DNA from: Phytoactinopolyspora endophytica
GTDB lineage: Bacteria > Actinomycetota > Actinomycetes > Jiangellales > Jiangellaceae
Assembly (NCBI RefSeq): GCF_004138495.1
Contig: NZ_ML142859.1
Location: 113,212 to 119,487, forward strand
DNA: 6,276 nt
Direction of reading: 5' to 3'
Positions 1 through 5,568 of this stretch are shown here, piece after piece; position 1 is the first letter of the stretch; each line of letters opens with the position of its first letter. Made by a program: the position numbers and the translations under genes. Under the pieces are notes generated by a model. It searched no databases and was not told the origin of the DNA. It saw only the letters and a program-made list of their open reading frames with translations.

Positions 1-765
1 GCCCTGCCGGCCGGCTTGCTCATCCTGGCGTTCACCCGCACGCTGCCGAGGGGCTCGTGGTGGTGGCGCTCCGCACTCTTGGGCACTCTGAACATCGGCG
101 CCTTCTTCGCGCTGCTATTCATCGCGGCATACCGCTTGCCCGGCGGCGTCGCAGCGACCCTCGGGGCCGTCCAGCCGCTGCTCGTCGCCGGCATCGCGTT
201 CGGACTTCTGCGCGAACGTCCCACCGGCTGGCGGCTCGGATGGGGACTGGCCGGAACCGCCGGCGTCGCTCTGATGGTTCTACGAGGACAGATCACCTTT
301 GATGCCATCGGCGTTCTCGCCGGCCTGACCGGCACGGCCGCTATGGCCACCGGGATCGTGCTCACCAAACGCTGGGGACGTCCGTCGGGGGTCGGGCTGT
401 TCACCTTCACCGGCTGGCAGCTCACCGCGGGCGGACTGTTTCTGGCGCCACTTGCTCTGGCCGTGGAAGGCGCTCCGCCGGCTCTGGACGGCCGGGCAAT
501 AGCCGGGTACGCCTGGCTGGCTATCGTCGGAACGCTGCTGGCCTACGCGCTATGGTTCCAGGGCCTGGAGCGGCTACCGGTCGCCGCCGTCTCGTTCCTT
601 CCTCTGCTGTCACCCGTCGTCGCCACCGCCCTAGGCTGGCTGGTTCTGGCCGAGGCTCTCACCTTCGCCCAGACGGTGGGGTTGAGTCTCGCCCTGGTCT
701 CGATCGGCGCCGCACAACTGGCTCCCGGAACCGCCCACAACCTCATCCGCCGGATCCGTCCATAG
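1..765 (+). CDS. EamA/DMT-family membrane transporter, 5' end outside window
   Basis: Inner-membrane transporter of the drug/metabolite (EamA) superfamily, probably exporting a small metabolite; the substrate cannot be read from the sequence. The frame is open from base 1 and ends at TAG 763-765, giving 254 visible codons. The family is about 290-310 residues long with ten helices in two EamA repeats, so roughly the first 40-50 residues are missing. A TTG at 16 lies inside the protein and is not the start. Visible helices include those around LNIGAFFALLFIAAY, AATLGAVQPLLVAGIAF and GTAGVALMVL (first repeat), then GTAAMATGIVLTK, LLAYALWFQGLERLP, SFLPLLSPVVATALGWLVL and VGLSLALVSIGAAQL (second repeat). 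The phrase LPGGVAATLGAVQPLL and the second-repeat motif around WFQGLERLPVAAVSFL are typical of the family. The next gene follows 70 bases later on the same strand and may be co-transcribed. Family confidence is high, substrate unknown. Confidence 0.93.
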   Translation, partial: ALPAGLLILAFTRTLPRGSWWWRSALLGTLNIGAFFALLFIAAYRLPGGVAATLGAVQPLLVAGIAFGLLRERPTGWRLGWGLAGTAGVALMVLRGQITFDAIGVLAGLTGTAAMATGIVLTKRWGRPSGVGLFTFTGWQLTAGGLFLAPLALAVEGAPPALDGRAIAGYAWLAIVGTLLAYALWFQGLERLPVAAVSFLPLLSPVVATALGWLVLAEALTFAQTVGLSLALVSIGAAQLAPGTAHNLIRRIRP

Positions 766-821
766 AGCCCGACTCGCCCCACGTAAACCCGCCTCGTCTG
801 ACCCATCGATCCATCGAACAC

Positions 822-827
822 AAGGAG
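822..827 (+). promoter_or_regulatory. Shine-Dalgarno site of the NAD(P)H-binding reductase
   Basis: AAGGAG lies 8 bases before the ATG at 836. It is a near-perfect anti-16S match at normal spacing and fixes the start of the gene. No other in-frame ATG or GTG close by has such a site. Confidence 0.85.
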
Positions 828-835
828 CCAAGCGC

Positions 836-1474
836 ATGCGCATCACCGTCTTCGGAGCAACGGGAAACGTCGGACGCCGCGTGGTCACCGAGGCACTGGC
901 CCGAGGCCACGAGGTCACGGCGGTTATCCGCAACCCGGCACGAGCTCACGAAGTGCCCGCTGAGGCCACCGTCCGAGTCGGCAATGCCGACCAGATCGAC
1001 GACGTCACCGAGCTCAGCGCCGGCCAGGACCTCGTGATCAGCGCCACCCGACCGGTGGCCGGCGAGGACGACGCACTCGTCGCTACCGCGAGATCGCTGC
1101 TGGCCGGCCTCGCACGCACCAACGTGCGGCTGCTGCTCGTCGGTGGCGCCGGCAACCTCACCGTCCCCAGCAACGGAAAGCTCGCGGTCGATGACCCCAA
1201 CATCGTCCCGCCCGCCTGGCGTGGGATCGCTCAGGCGTGCGTCCAACAGTTCGAGGCCGTCCGCACCGAGACGACCGTCGACTGGGCCTACCTGAGCCCG
1301 CCTGCGATGCTCGAGCCGGGCGAGCGCACCGGTCACTATCGGACGGGGACCGACGAGCTGCTGTTCGATACCGATGGCACCTCGCGGATCTCCATGGAAG
1401 ACTTCGCAATCGCCTTGCTCGACGAAGCCGAGCGGCCGAAGCATCACCGGAGCCGGTTTACCGTCGGCTACTGA
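836..1474 (+). CDS. NAD(P)H-binding (NmrA/YwnB-like atypical SDR) oxidoreductase
   Basis: A 212-residue, single-domain Rossmann protein of the NAD(P)H-binding/NmrA-like atypical SDR group (COG2910-like); soluble and cytoplasmic, as no signal peptide or membrane segment is seen. The dinucleotide motif GATGNVG is at residues 7-13 right after the first beta strand. Arg32 in AVIRNP follows the second strand, a position that usually favours NADP(H). Typical later segments are LLLVGGAGNL (about 99-108) and WAYLSPPAMLEPGERTG (150-166), the family's substrate-side loop. No YxxxK catalytic pair is evident, as expected for this atypical subgroup, many members of which act as reductases or redox sensors. 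The length is normal for the family. A strong ribosome-binding site precedes the ATG and a strong hairpin follows the stop. It sits downstream of the EamA transporter and may share its transcript. The substrate is unknown. Confidence 0.9.
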   Translation: MRITVFGATGNVGRRVVTEALARGHEVTAVIRNPARAHEVPAEATVRVGNADQIDDVTELSAGQDLVISATRPVAGEDDALVATARSLLAGLARTNVRLLLVGGAGNLTVPSNGKLAVDDPNIVPPAWRGIAQACVQQFEAVRTETTVDWAYLSPPAMLEPGERTGHYRTGTDELLFDTDGTSRISMEDFAIALLDEAERPKHHRSRFTVGY

Positions 1475-1487
1475 CCTGGCAAGACTC

Positions 1488-1522
1488 GCTGTGGGCGGCG
1501 CTTGATGAGCGCCGCCCACAGC
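1488..1522. terminator. Strong hairpin terminator between convergent genes
   Basis: A perfect 15-bp GC-rich inverted repeat: GCTGTGGGCGGCGCT at 1488-1502 and its exact complement at 1508-1522, with a 5-base loop TGATG. It begins 13 bases after the reductase stop at 1474 and is followed on the + strand by a short TTTG. It lies between that gene and the converging oxidase ending at 1618, so it could stop transcription from both sides; the T-run is weak, as is common in actinomycete terminators. The structure is seen directly; two-way function is inferred from position. Confidence 0.88.
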
Positions 1523-1617
1523 TTTGTCGACTCGGATACCGTCAGATTGCCCATCGCATCGAGCCTGGACTGTGATGAGGCATCGGGGAAGCCGACGTTG
1601 TTGTCGGGCGCATGGGC

Positions 1618-2997
1618 TTACGCAGGTCGAAGGTGTCCGCTGGGCGGGATGTTGTGGTTGAGGTGGAAGATGTTCTGCGGATCCCAGGCGTCTTTGAGCG
1701 TCGTCAGGCGGGCCAGTTTCTCCGGCGGGTAGGCCCGTCGAACACCCGCCGGTCCCTCATCCGTGAGCACGTTGACATACGCGCCACTGGCGAACTGGTC
1801 GAGCGAGCCCGCGTAGTGTCGCGCCGCGCCCATTCGCGGCTCGTCTTCCGCGATCTCTGACCAGCGCGCAGCGGTCACGAACTCGAACGAGGTGTCCCGG
1901 GGGCTGAAGGCGGCGTCCTCGTCCGGCACGTCAGCGATCGCGCCGCCGTATGCCTGCAGGCTCGCTGCCGGCAAATGGTTTCCGTGGCCGTCCGACGTGC
2001 CACGGAGCAAGAAGGCCTCGATGGCGTCGTCCGGTAGTGCGCGAACGTAGTGGCCCTTCCAGTATCTGCGCAGCGTATGACGCTCGACATTGTCGTCCAT
2101 CCGTTGCAGATCCACGTACGACATCTCCTGGACCCGCTCCGTCGCCGGCCGACCGAGTGCGCGCAGGGACGGTAGCAGCTCGCGGCCTTCGCCGGGGTCG
2201 CCGATCCAGACGTAACCGACGGAGGCCATCGGGCGGCCGTCCATGTCGCCGACCCACGCGGTGAAGGTCGCTTGCCGGGGCGCAGCCACATTGAGGTCCC
2301 GCCACCCGCGAAACACGGCCGGAGCGTCGTCGAGGCCGAACCAGAGATCGACGACGAGTGTCTCGCCCGCCACCGGATGCAGCCGGAACTCGAACTCGGT
2401 CACGACGCCGAAGTTCCCGCCGCCCCCACGCAAACCCCAGTACAGCTCGGGATTCTCCGTGACACTGGCCCGAACCGTGTTCCCCTCGGCGGTCACCACC
2501 TCGAAGGACGCCACGTTGTCGCAGGAGAGTCCGAACTGCCGGGCCAGCCAGCCCATCCCACCGCCGAGCGTGAGGCCGCCGACGCCGGTGTGGGACACGT
2601 TTCCGGCGGTCGTCGCTAAGCCATGCCTTTGCACGGCGTGGTCGAGAGCGCCGAGCAGCGCACCGCCTTGCACCCACGCCCGGCGGCTCTGCGGGTCCAC
2701 CCGGACCTGACCCATCCGCGTGAGGTCGATCATCAGGCCGTCCTCGGGTACGGCCGCGCCGAGCACACCGTGGCCGCCGCACCGCACTCCGATCTCCAGA
2801 TCGCTGTCCCGGGCGTACCGAACGGCTGTCGCCACGTCATCGGCAGTGGCACACCTGACGATCATTCGGGGCCGCCGGTCGACCATCGCGTTCCAGACGG
2901 CGCGCGCCTCGTCGTACTCGTCGTCGTTCGACGTGAGCACCCGTCCTTCGATCTTGTCCTCGAGTAGCCTCGCGCTGGCGCTCACACCGCTCGTCAT
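1618..2997 (-). CDS. FAD-linked oxidase of the berberine-bridge (BBE/PCMH) family
   Basis: A 459-residue flavoenzyme that would oxidise an alcohol, sugar or secondary-metabolite substrate with covalently bound FAD; the substrate is unknown. The PCMH-type FAD domain spans roughly residues 40-210. RCGGHG places His76 at the usual 8-alpha-histidyl FAD link. TGVGGLTLGGGMGWL (137-151) and LYWGLRGGGGNFGVVTEF (185-202) are family signatures. The C-terminal BBE segment is clear: YVNVLTDEG (407-415) and WDPQNIFHLNHNIPP (438-452). In bicovalent relatives a Cys occurs in a motif like AGVCPTVGVGG. Here the aligned segment is AGNVSHTGVGG, so the second link should be absent. No secretion signal is visible, so it is probably cytoplasmic. 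The ATG at 2997 follows a GAGGGGG ribosome-binding site about 7 bases upstream, and the stop is TAA at 1618-1620. It converges on the reductase at 836 and diverges from the SDR at 3275. Confidence 0.93.
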   Translation of the reverse strand: MTSGVSASARLLEDKIEGRVLTSNDDEYDEARAVWNAMVDRRPRMIVRCATADDVATAVRYARDSDLEIGVRCGGHGVLGAAVPEDGLMIDLTRMGQVRVDPQSRRAWVQGGALLGALDHAVQRHGLATTAGNVSHTGVGGLTLGGGMGWLARQFGLSCDNVASFEVVTAEGNTVRASVTENPELYWGLRGGGGNFGVVTEFEFRLHPVAGETLVVDLWFGLDDAPAVFRGWRDLNVAAPRQATFTAWVGDMDGRPMASVGYVWIGDPGEGRELLPSLRALGRPATERVQEMSYVDLQRMDDNVERHTLRRYWKGHYVRALPDDAIEAFLLRGTSDGHGNHLPAASLQAYGGAIADVPDEDAAFSPRDTSFEFVTAARWSEIAEDEPRMGAARHYAGSLDQFASGAYVNVLTDEGPAGVRRAYPPEKLARLTTLKDAWDPQNIFHLNHNIPPSGHLRPA

Positions 2998-3122
2998 CGT
3001 TGGACCCCCTCGCCGCCGATTTCTGATGGGTACGACGATGGCACGGAATCAAGACCACCGTAAGGTCTACATGCGCCCGAATCCCACGCCGTCCATGCAC
3101 GTGAGCCACCGGGAATCTGGTC
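2998..3122. promoter_or_regulatory. Divergent intergenic region with a small dyad at 3052-3068
   Basis: This stretch separates the oxidase start from the + strand genes and should hold the oxidase promoter. The half-sites AGACC (3052-3056) and GGTCT (3064-3068) form an exact 5-bp inverted repeat around a 7-base centre. On the minus strand the dyad overlaps by one base a TTGATT (complement of 3047-3052) that could be a -35 hexamer. I could not find a convincing -10 at standard spacing, so the promoter itself is a guess. The dyad could be an operator, but no regulator gene lies in the window. Confidence 0.3.
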
Positions 3123-3278
3123 ATGGCCGAAGGCACCTTTGTGCGCCACCTCGGCGGGAAGGCCAACCTGAACCTGCAGGTCTCTACTGATCAGGGCGCG
3201 TTGGTCCTCCCTGGCGCTCAACGAGCCGAAGCTACTGGTCGGCGGGCCTCGCAGGGCGGCTATCGTGGCCGACCGTGA
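3123..3278 (+). CDS. Possible small gene or gene remnant overlapping the SDR start
   Basis: A 51-codon frame from ATG 3123 to TGA 3276-3278. Its stop overlaps the downstream GTG start (3275-3277) as GTGA, the arrangement seen in translationally coupled pairs. Eighteen of the first twenty codons end in G or C, like the real genes here; the third-position bias then falls off after about residue 30. The N-terminal part reads MAEGTFVRHLGGKANLNLQV, which I do not recognise. The ribosome-binding site is poor (GGGA about 9 bases upstream). No membrane segment or signal is visible. It may be a short leader gene coupled to the SDR, or the surviving end of a decayed gene. The loss of codon bias in the second half and the Arg/Gly-rich tail lean towards a remnant. 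Confidence 0.35.
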   Translation: MAEGTFVRHLGGKANLNLQVSTDQGALVLPGAQRAEATGRRASQGGYRGRP

Positions 3279-4093
3279 AGATCCTTATCAGCGGCGGCAG
3301 CGGTTTGCTCGGCTGTGAACTCGCCCGACAGGCGCTGGCGGCGGGCAACGATGTGACCGCGACGTACCTGACTCGCCCGGGACAGGTCGATGGCGTTGGT
3401 TGGAAGCCGCTCGATGTTCGCCACCGGGAGGATGTCGTCGCCCTGGCCGACATGCTCCGTCCGGACGTCGTGATCAACGCTGCATACCGTCAAGCGGACT
3501 GGACGACCACGGCCGACGGTGCGGTCCACGTGGCGCTGGCTGCCTCCGCGGTCGGCGGACGCCTCGTGCACGTCTCCAGCGACGCCGTCTTCTCCGGCGC
3601 CGCGATTCATTACGACGAGACGTGCGTCCCGGATCCGATCACTCCGTACGGTGCGGCGAAGGCGGCGGCGGAAACGGCGGTCACGGCGATCGCTCCGCGG
3701 GGCGTCATTGCCCGTACGTCGCTGATCATCGGTGACGGCGGATCGTCCCACGAATCCTTCGTTCACGCCCTGGCCGCCGGCCGACGTGAGGGGGTGCTGT
3801 TCACTGACGATGTACGGTGCCCAGTGCATGTGGCCGACCTTGCGGCGGCCCTTCTTGAACTCGCGGCCTCAGACCGAGCCGGTGTGCATCACGTAGCTGG
3901 GGCGGACGCCATGAGCCGGTATGAGCTGGGGCTTCTCGTTGCGCGGCGGGACGGACTCGATGCCACTGCACTGTCAGCAGGCCATCGTGCCGCTACCAGC
4001 TCGCCCGGTCCGCTCGATGTGCGTCTGGACTGCAGGGCGACGCAGCGGCACCTGCGCACCAAACTCCGCGGCGCCCGAGAATTCCTCGCGTGA
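3275..4093 (+). CDS. SDR-family reductase, RmlD (dTDP-4-dehydrorhamnose reductase)-like
   Basis: A 272-residue extended/atypical short-chain dehydrogenase resembling the RmlD substrate-binding family; RmlD enzymes reduce dTDP-4-keto sugars with NAD(P)H. Residues 5-13 (ISGGSGLLG) give the Rossmann motif with Gly7, Gly10 and Gly13. RPDVVINAAY (62-71) and HVSSDAVFSG (99-108) match family signatures. Tyr125 and Lys129 in PYGAAKAAAE are the catalytic YxxxK pair, and YDE at 113-115 fits the RmlD pattern. VRCPVHVADLA (180-190) is the conserved segment after the substrate loop. The start is GTG at 3275, chosen because the Rossmann strand begins immediately. Its own ribosome-binding site is weak, which would fit coupling to the overlapping upstream ORF. 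No other deoxysugar genes are present, so the true substrate is open and a lone rhamnose role is unlikely to be provable from context. Confidence 0.88.
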   Translation: MKILISGGSGLLGCELARQALAAGNDVTATYLTRPGQVDGVGWKPLDVRHREDVVALADMLRPDVVINAAYRQADWTTTADGAVHVALAASAVGGRLVHVSSDAVFSGAAIHYDETCVPDPITPYGAAKAAAETAVTAIAPRGVIARTSLIIGDGGSSHESFVHALAAGRREGVLFTDDVRCPVHVADLAAALLELAASDRAGVHHVAGADAMSRYELGLLVARRDGLDATALSAGHRAATSSPGPLDVRLDCRATQRHLRTKLRGAREFLA

Positions 4094-4118
4094 AGTGGCC
4101 CGCATCAGCATCCTGTTT

Positions 4119-4136
4119 GTGAGCACGGCAGCTCAC
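4119..4136. repeat. Short inverted repeat between SDR and ParB-fold gene
   Basis: GTGAGC (4119-4124) and GCTCAC (4131-4136) form an exact 6-bp inverted repeat with a 6-base centre, in the 60-base gap between the SDR stop and the next start. It has no T-run, so a terminator is unlikely. An operator, or a hairpin upstream of the ParB-fold gene, is possible. Chance occurrence cannot be excluded for a repeat this short. Confidence 0.35.
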
Positions 4137-4153
4137 TCAGTGATGATGGTTCG

Positions 4154-4513
4154 ATGCCTGAACGACATTCACGTCCTGTGCCGGGTGGACGGGCCGTCTT
4201 TCTGACGGCACGTCTGTGGGAGCTCGCCAAAGACCTTCCGATTGAGCGGGTGCCGATCGACGCGATTCGGGAGTTCGACCAGGACTGCTGGTTCGATGGC
4301 GAGCCCGCCACGTGTCGAATGGTCGCTCGACACGTCGAGCGTATCCAGCAGGCTGATCTCAACTACCCAGTGATCTTGTCGGCCGACGGACGTCTGATGG
4401 ACGGCGGACACCGGATCGCCAAGGCCTGGCTCAGCGGCGCGGCGACGATCGATGCGGTCCGATTCAGGGTTGACCCCGAACCGGACTACATTGAATGGGC
4501 CGCTACTACCTGA
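4154..4513 (+). CDS. Small stand-alone ParB/Srx-fold protein
   Basis: A 119-residue protein resembling the short actinobacterial proteins usually labelled ParB-like. These keep only the N-terminal ParB/sulfiredoxin-type fold and lack the helix-turn-helix and dimerisation parts of true partition ParB. The segment WELAKDLPIERVPIDAI (22-38) resembles the first strand and helix of the fold. FDQDCWF (41-47), PATCRMVARHVERIQQADL (51-69) and PVILSADGRLMDGGHRIAKA (72-91) carry the conserved core, with DGGHR at 83-87 in the place of the nucleotide/phosphate-binding GxxR motif of ParB-Srx proteins. The C-terminus ends after a VRFRVDPEPD segment. The frame is open back to the SDR stop, but ATG 4154 is the only plausible start. 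It has no clear ribosome-binding site and may be leaderless or weakly translated. The function of this short subfamily is not established; a role in plasmid or chromosome partition should not be assumed. Confidence 0.8.
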   Translation: MPERHSRPVPGGRAVFLTARLWELAKDLPIERVPIDAIREFDQDCWFDGEPATCRMVARHVERIQQADLNYPVILSADGRLMDGGHRIAKAWLSGAATIDAVRFRVDPEPDYIEWAATT

Positions 4514-4582
4514 CTCTGGCGGAGAAATAGGTGTCGGCCCATAAACGGCAGCGGCGTGTACGGTGGAGTTAGAAGCCGACCC

Positions 4583-4588
4583 AGGAGG
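4583..4588 (+). promoter_or_regulatory. Shine-Dalgarno site fixing the ClpP-like start
   Basis: AGGAGG, a full-strength ribosome-binding site, lies 6 bases before ATG 4595 and only 3 before the adjacent in-frame GTG 4592. This favours ATG 4595 over the longer frame that reaches back to GTG 4556, whose extra residues (Arg-rich) have no counterpart in ClpP. Confidence 0.85.
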
Positions 4589-4594
4589 CCTGTG

Positions 4595-5239
4595 ATGATC
4601 CTCGGTCGCCCGACCGGCACATGGCCGTTGCCGCCGGAGGTGCCGCCGAATCGGCCGCATCAGCCTGATCAGCCGGGCGCACCGGAGCAGCCCCATATGC
4701 CGACGTGGGAGGAGTACTCGGGAGAGCGCGATCTGTCCGACCGCCTGCTCGAGATGCGGATAGTTCATCTTGGCGGTGCGCTCGACGAGGAGCTGGCAAA
4801 CCGCGGCATCGCGCAGTTGCTCATTCTCGACAGGCGCGACAGGAGCCCGATCGAGCTGCACTTGAGCTGCTCGACGAGCGAGCTGGCCGCCGCGCTCGCG
4901 CTGGCCGGCACAGTCCAGACCGTGTCTGCGCCGGTGCACGCGATCGTCCACGGCACTCTGGTCGGTCCGGCCGTCGCGGTGCTCTGCGCCGGACAGGAAC
5001 GTGGCGCCCATAGTGGCGCGAACATTGTGCTCTCGGTCCCCGACGTCAATGCCCACGGCACCGCGGATCAGATGACCGTCCACGCAGAGCACCACGAGTG
5101 GCAGCTGGCCCGGCTTCGGGACCATATTGTGCGGGCGACGGGGCAGTCTGCCGACGACGTCGAGCATGACCTGCGAGCCGGCCGGGTGCTTTCGGCCGAC
5201 GATGCCTTGGCGTGCGGACTGCTGACCCGGCTTCTCTAG
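4595..5239 (+). CDS. ClpP-like protein lacking the catalytic Ser and His
   Basis: A 214-residue homologue of the Clp protease proteolytic subunit, with a proline-rich N-terminal extension (residues 10-36) before the ClpP core. The fold is recognisable from MRIVHLGGALDEELANRGIA (54-73), which matches ClpP's first strand and handle region, and from the C-terminal TGQSADDVEHDLRAGRVLSA (182-201), which matches the ClpP segment around ERDTERDRFLSA. By hand alignment the catalytic Ser of the GxAxSMGA motif falls on Gly124 in HGTLVGPAVA. The His of MIHQP falls on Ser147 in IVLSVP. The oxyanion-hole glycines of NSPGGS fall on SCSTSE (91-96). Only the Asp is kept (Asp192 in EHD). It should therefore be proteolytically inactive; a regulatory or structural subunit in a mixed ClpP ring, or a free-standing scaffold, is possible. 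It follows the ParB-fold gene by 81 bases. Its TAG stop shares four bases with a minus-strand stop. Confidence 0.87.
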   Translation: MILGRPTGTWPLPPEVPPNRPHQPDQPGAPEQPHMPTWEEYSGERDLSDRLLEMRIVHLGGALDEELANRGIAQLLILDRRDRSPIELHLSCSTSELAAALALAGTVQTVSAPVHAIVHGTLVGPAVAVLCAGQERGAHSGANIVLSVPDVNAHGTADQMTVHAEHHEWQLARLRDHIVRATGQSADDVEHDLRAGRVLSADDALACGLLTRLL

Positions 5240-5436
5240 GAGTCGTGGGGCCGCAACGTGCGTCCGCGCCCGCCCCGCTGGGCACCAGCAGACTTAGGCG
5301 CCTGAATCACGTCCAGGCCAGCGGCGGTGAACGCGTCCTCGGCGGTCGACGGCGACAAGTTTGCCAGCACGTTTGCCAAGGGGTCTGCTACGAGTAGGTG
5401 ACAGTTGTAGTCACGCGGCCTGATCGGCCGGTGTGG
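5236..5436 (-). pseudogene. Unidentified coding-like fragment converging on the ClpP-like gene
   Basis: An open minus-strand frame of 66 codons runs from just after the TGA of the broken antitoxin gene (5437-5439) to TAG at 5236-5238. Third positions are rich in G/C from the middle onward. The reading includes RDYNCHLLVADPLANVLANL and then STAEDAFTAAGLDVIQAP, ending in a basic Arg/Gly-rich tail. This looks like real protein sequence, but I do not recognise the family. There is no good start: TTG at 5379 and GTG at 5370 are possible, neither with a clear ribosome-binding site. It is in the same frame as the end of the antitoxin remnant upstream, so it could be the tail of a longer protein cut by the TGA, or a separate short gene. 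It is called a pseudogene because of the missing start and the decayed neighbour; a real small gene remains possible. Confidence 0.4.
5398..5430. repeat. Two adjacent small hairpins after the antitoxin remnant
   Basis: GTGAC (5398-5402) pairs with GTCAC (5410-5414) around 7 bases, and CGGCC (5416-5420) pairs with GGCCG (5426-5430) around TGATC. Read on the minus strand, the two hairpins start 7 bases after the TGA that ends the antitoxin remnant. That placement fits a weak terminator or a structured spacer, but there is no T-run and the stems are only 5 bp. Confidence 0.3.
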
Positions 5437-5565
5437 TCAGACCTTGATGATGGACTGGCGGGTGACGCCCAGTCGTCGTACCTTCTCGGTCTAGGGAGGC
5501 GATCATCCAGTGGGGAAGTCGACGTTGACGTGGCGTTGTCCTCTTCGGGCGGGCGTCGGGTTCAC
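5437..5565 (-). pseudogene. Broken ribbon-helix-helix (CopG/BrnA-like) antitoxin gene
   Basis: The minus strand encodes the pieces of a ribbon-helix-helix antitoxin in two frames. From GTG 5565 the reading is VNPTPARRGQRHVNVDFP, with VNVDFP at 5512-5529 as the DNA-contacting strand. The frame then shifts, as if one base were lost near 5509-5512, to WMIASLDRE (to about 5483). It shifts back, as if one base were gained near 5474-5482, to RLGVTRQSIIKV (5440-5475), followed at once by TGA 5437-5439. Joined, this matches the family pattern NVDFPxWMxxxLDxEAxRLGVTRQSIIKVW, where the TGA sits at the usual Trp, so the last helix turn and tail are lost. Such antitoxins repress their own promoter and neutralise a partner toxin, often BrnT or another small RNase. 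No toxin gene is recognisable next to it. The two shifts could also be sequencing errors, though the TGA would remain. Confidence 0.75.
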
Positions 5566-5568
5566 TTG

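Noticed and set aside
743..1519. Long open frame on the minus strand opposite the NAD(P)H-binding reductase
   Set aside because: It is the shadow of a gene with clear family motifs on the + strand; the minus reading has no recognisable domain and runs through the terminator hairpin.
1592..1607. CCGAC/GTCGG hairpin as terminator of the flavin oxidase gene
   Set aside because: The stem is only 5 bp without a T-run; the 15-bp hairpin at 1488-1522 is a much better candidate.
1931..2782. 283-codon minus-strand frame inside the flavin oxidase gene
   Set aside because: It is an Arg-rich shadow in another frame of the oxidase, whose own frame carries all the family motifs.
4514..4582. Promoter for the ClpP-like gene (TACGGT at 4559-4564 as -10)
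   Set aside because: No acceptable -35 at 16-19 bases upstream; a TAnnnT match alone is too common.
4169..5167. 332-codon open frame on the minus strand across the ParB-fold and ClpP-like genes
   Set aside because: It spans two recognisable + strand genes and the gap between them, is Arg/His-rich in the manner of high-GC shadow frames, and lacks any motif.
5388..5414. Phd-like antitoxin start (GTG reading MTTTVTYS) on the minus strand
   Set aside because: It stops after 8 codons at TAG, and the following sequence in any frame does not match the rest of a Phd antitoxin.
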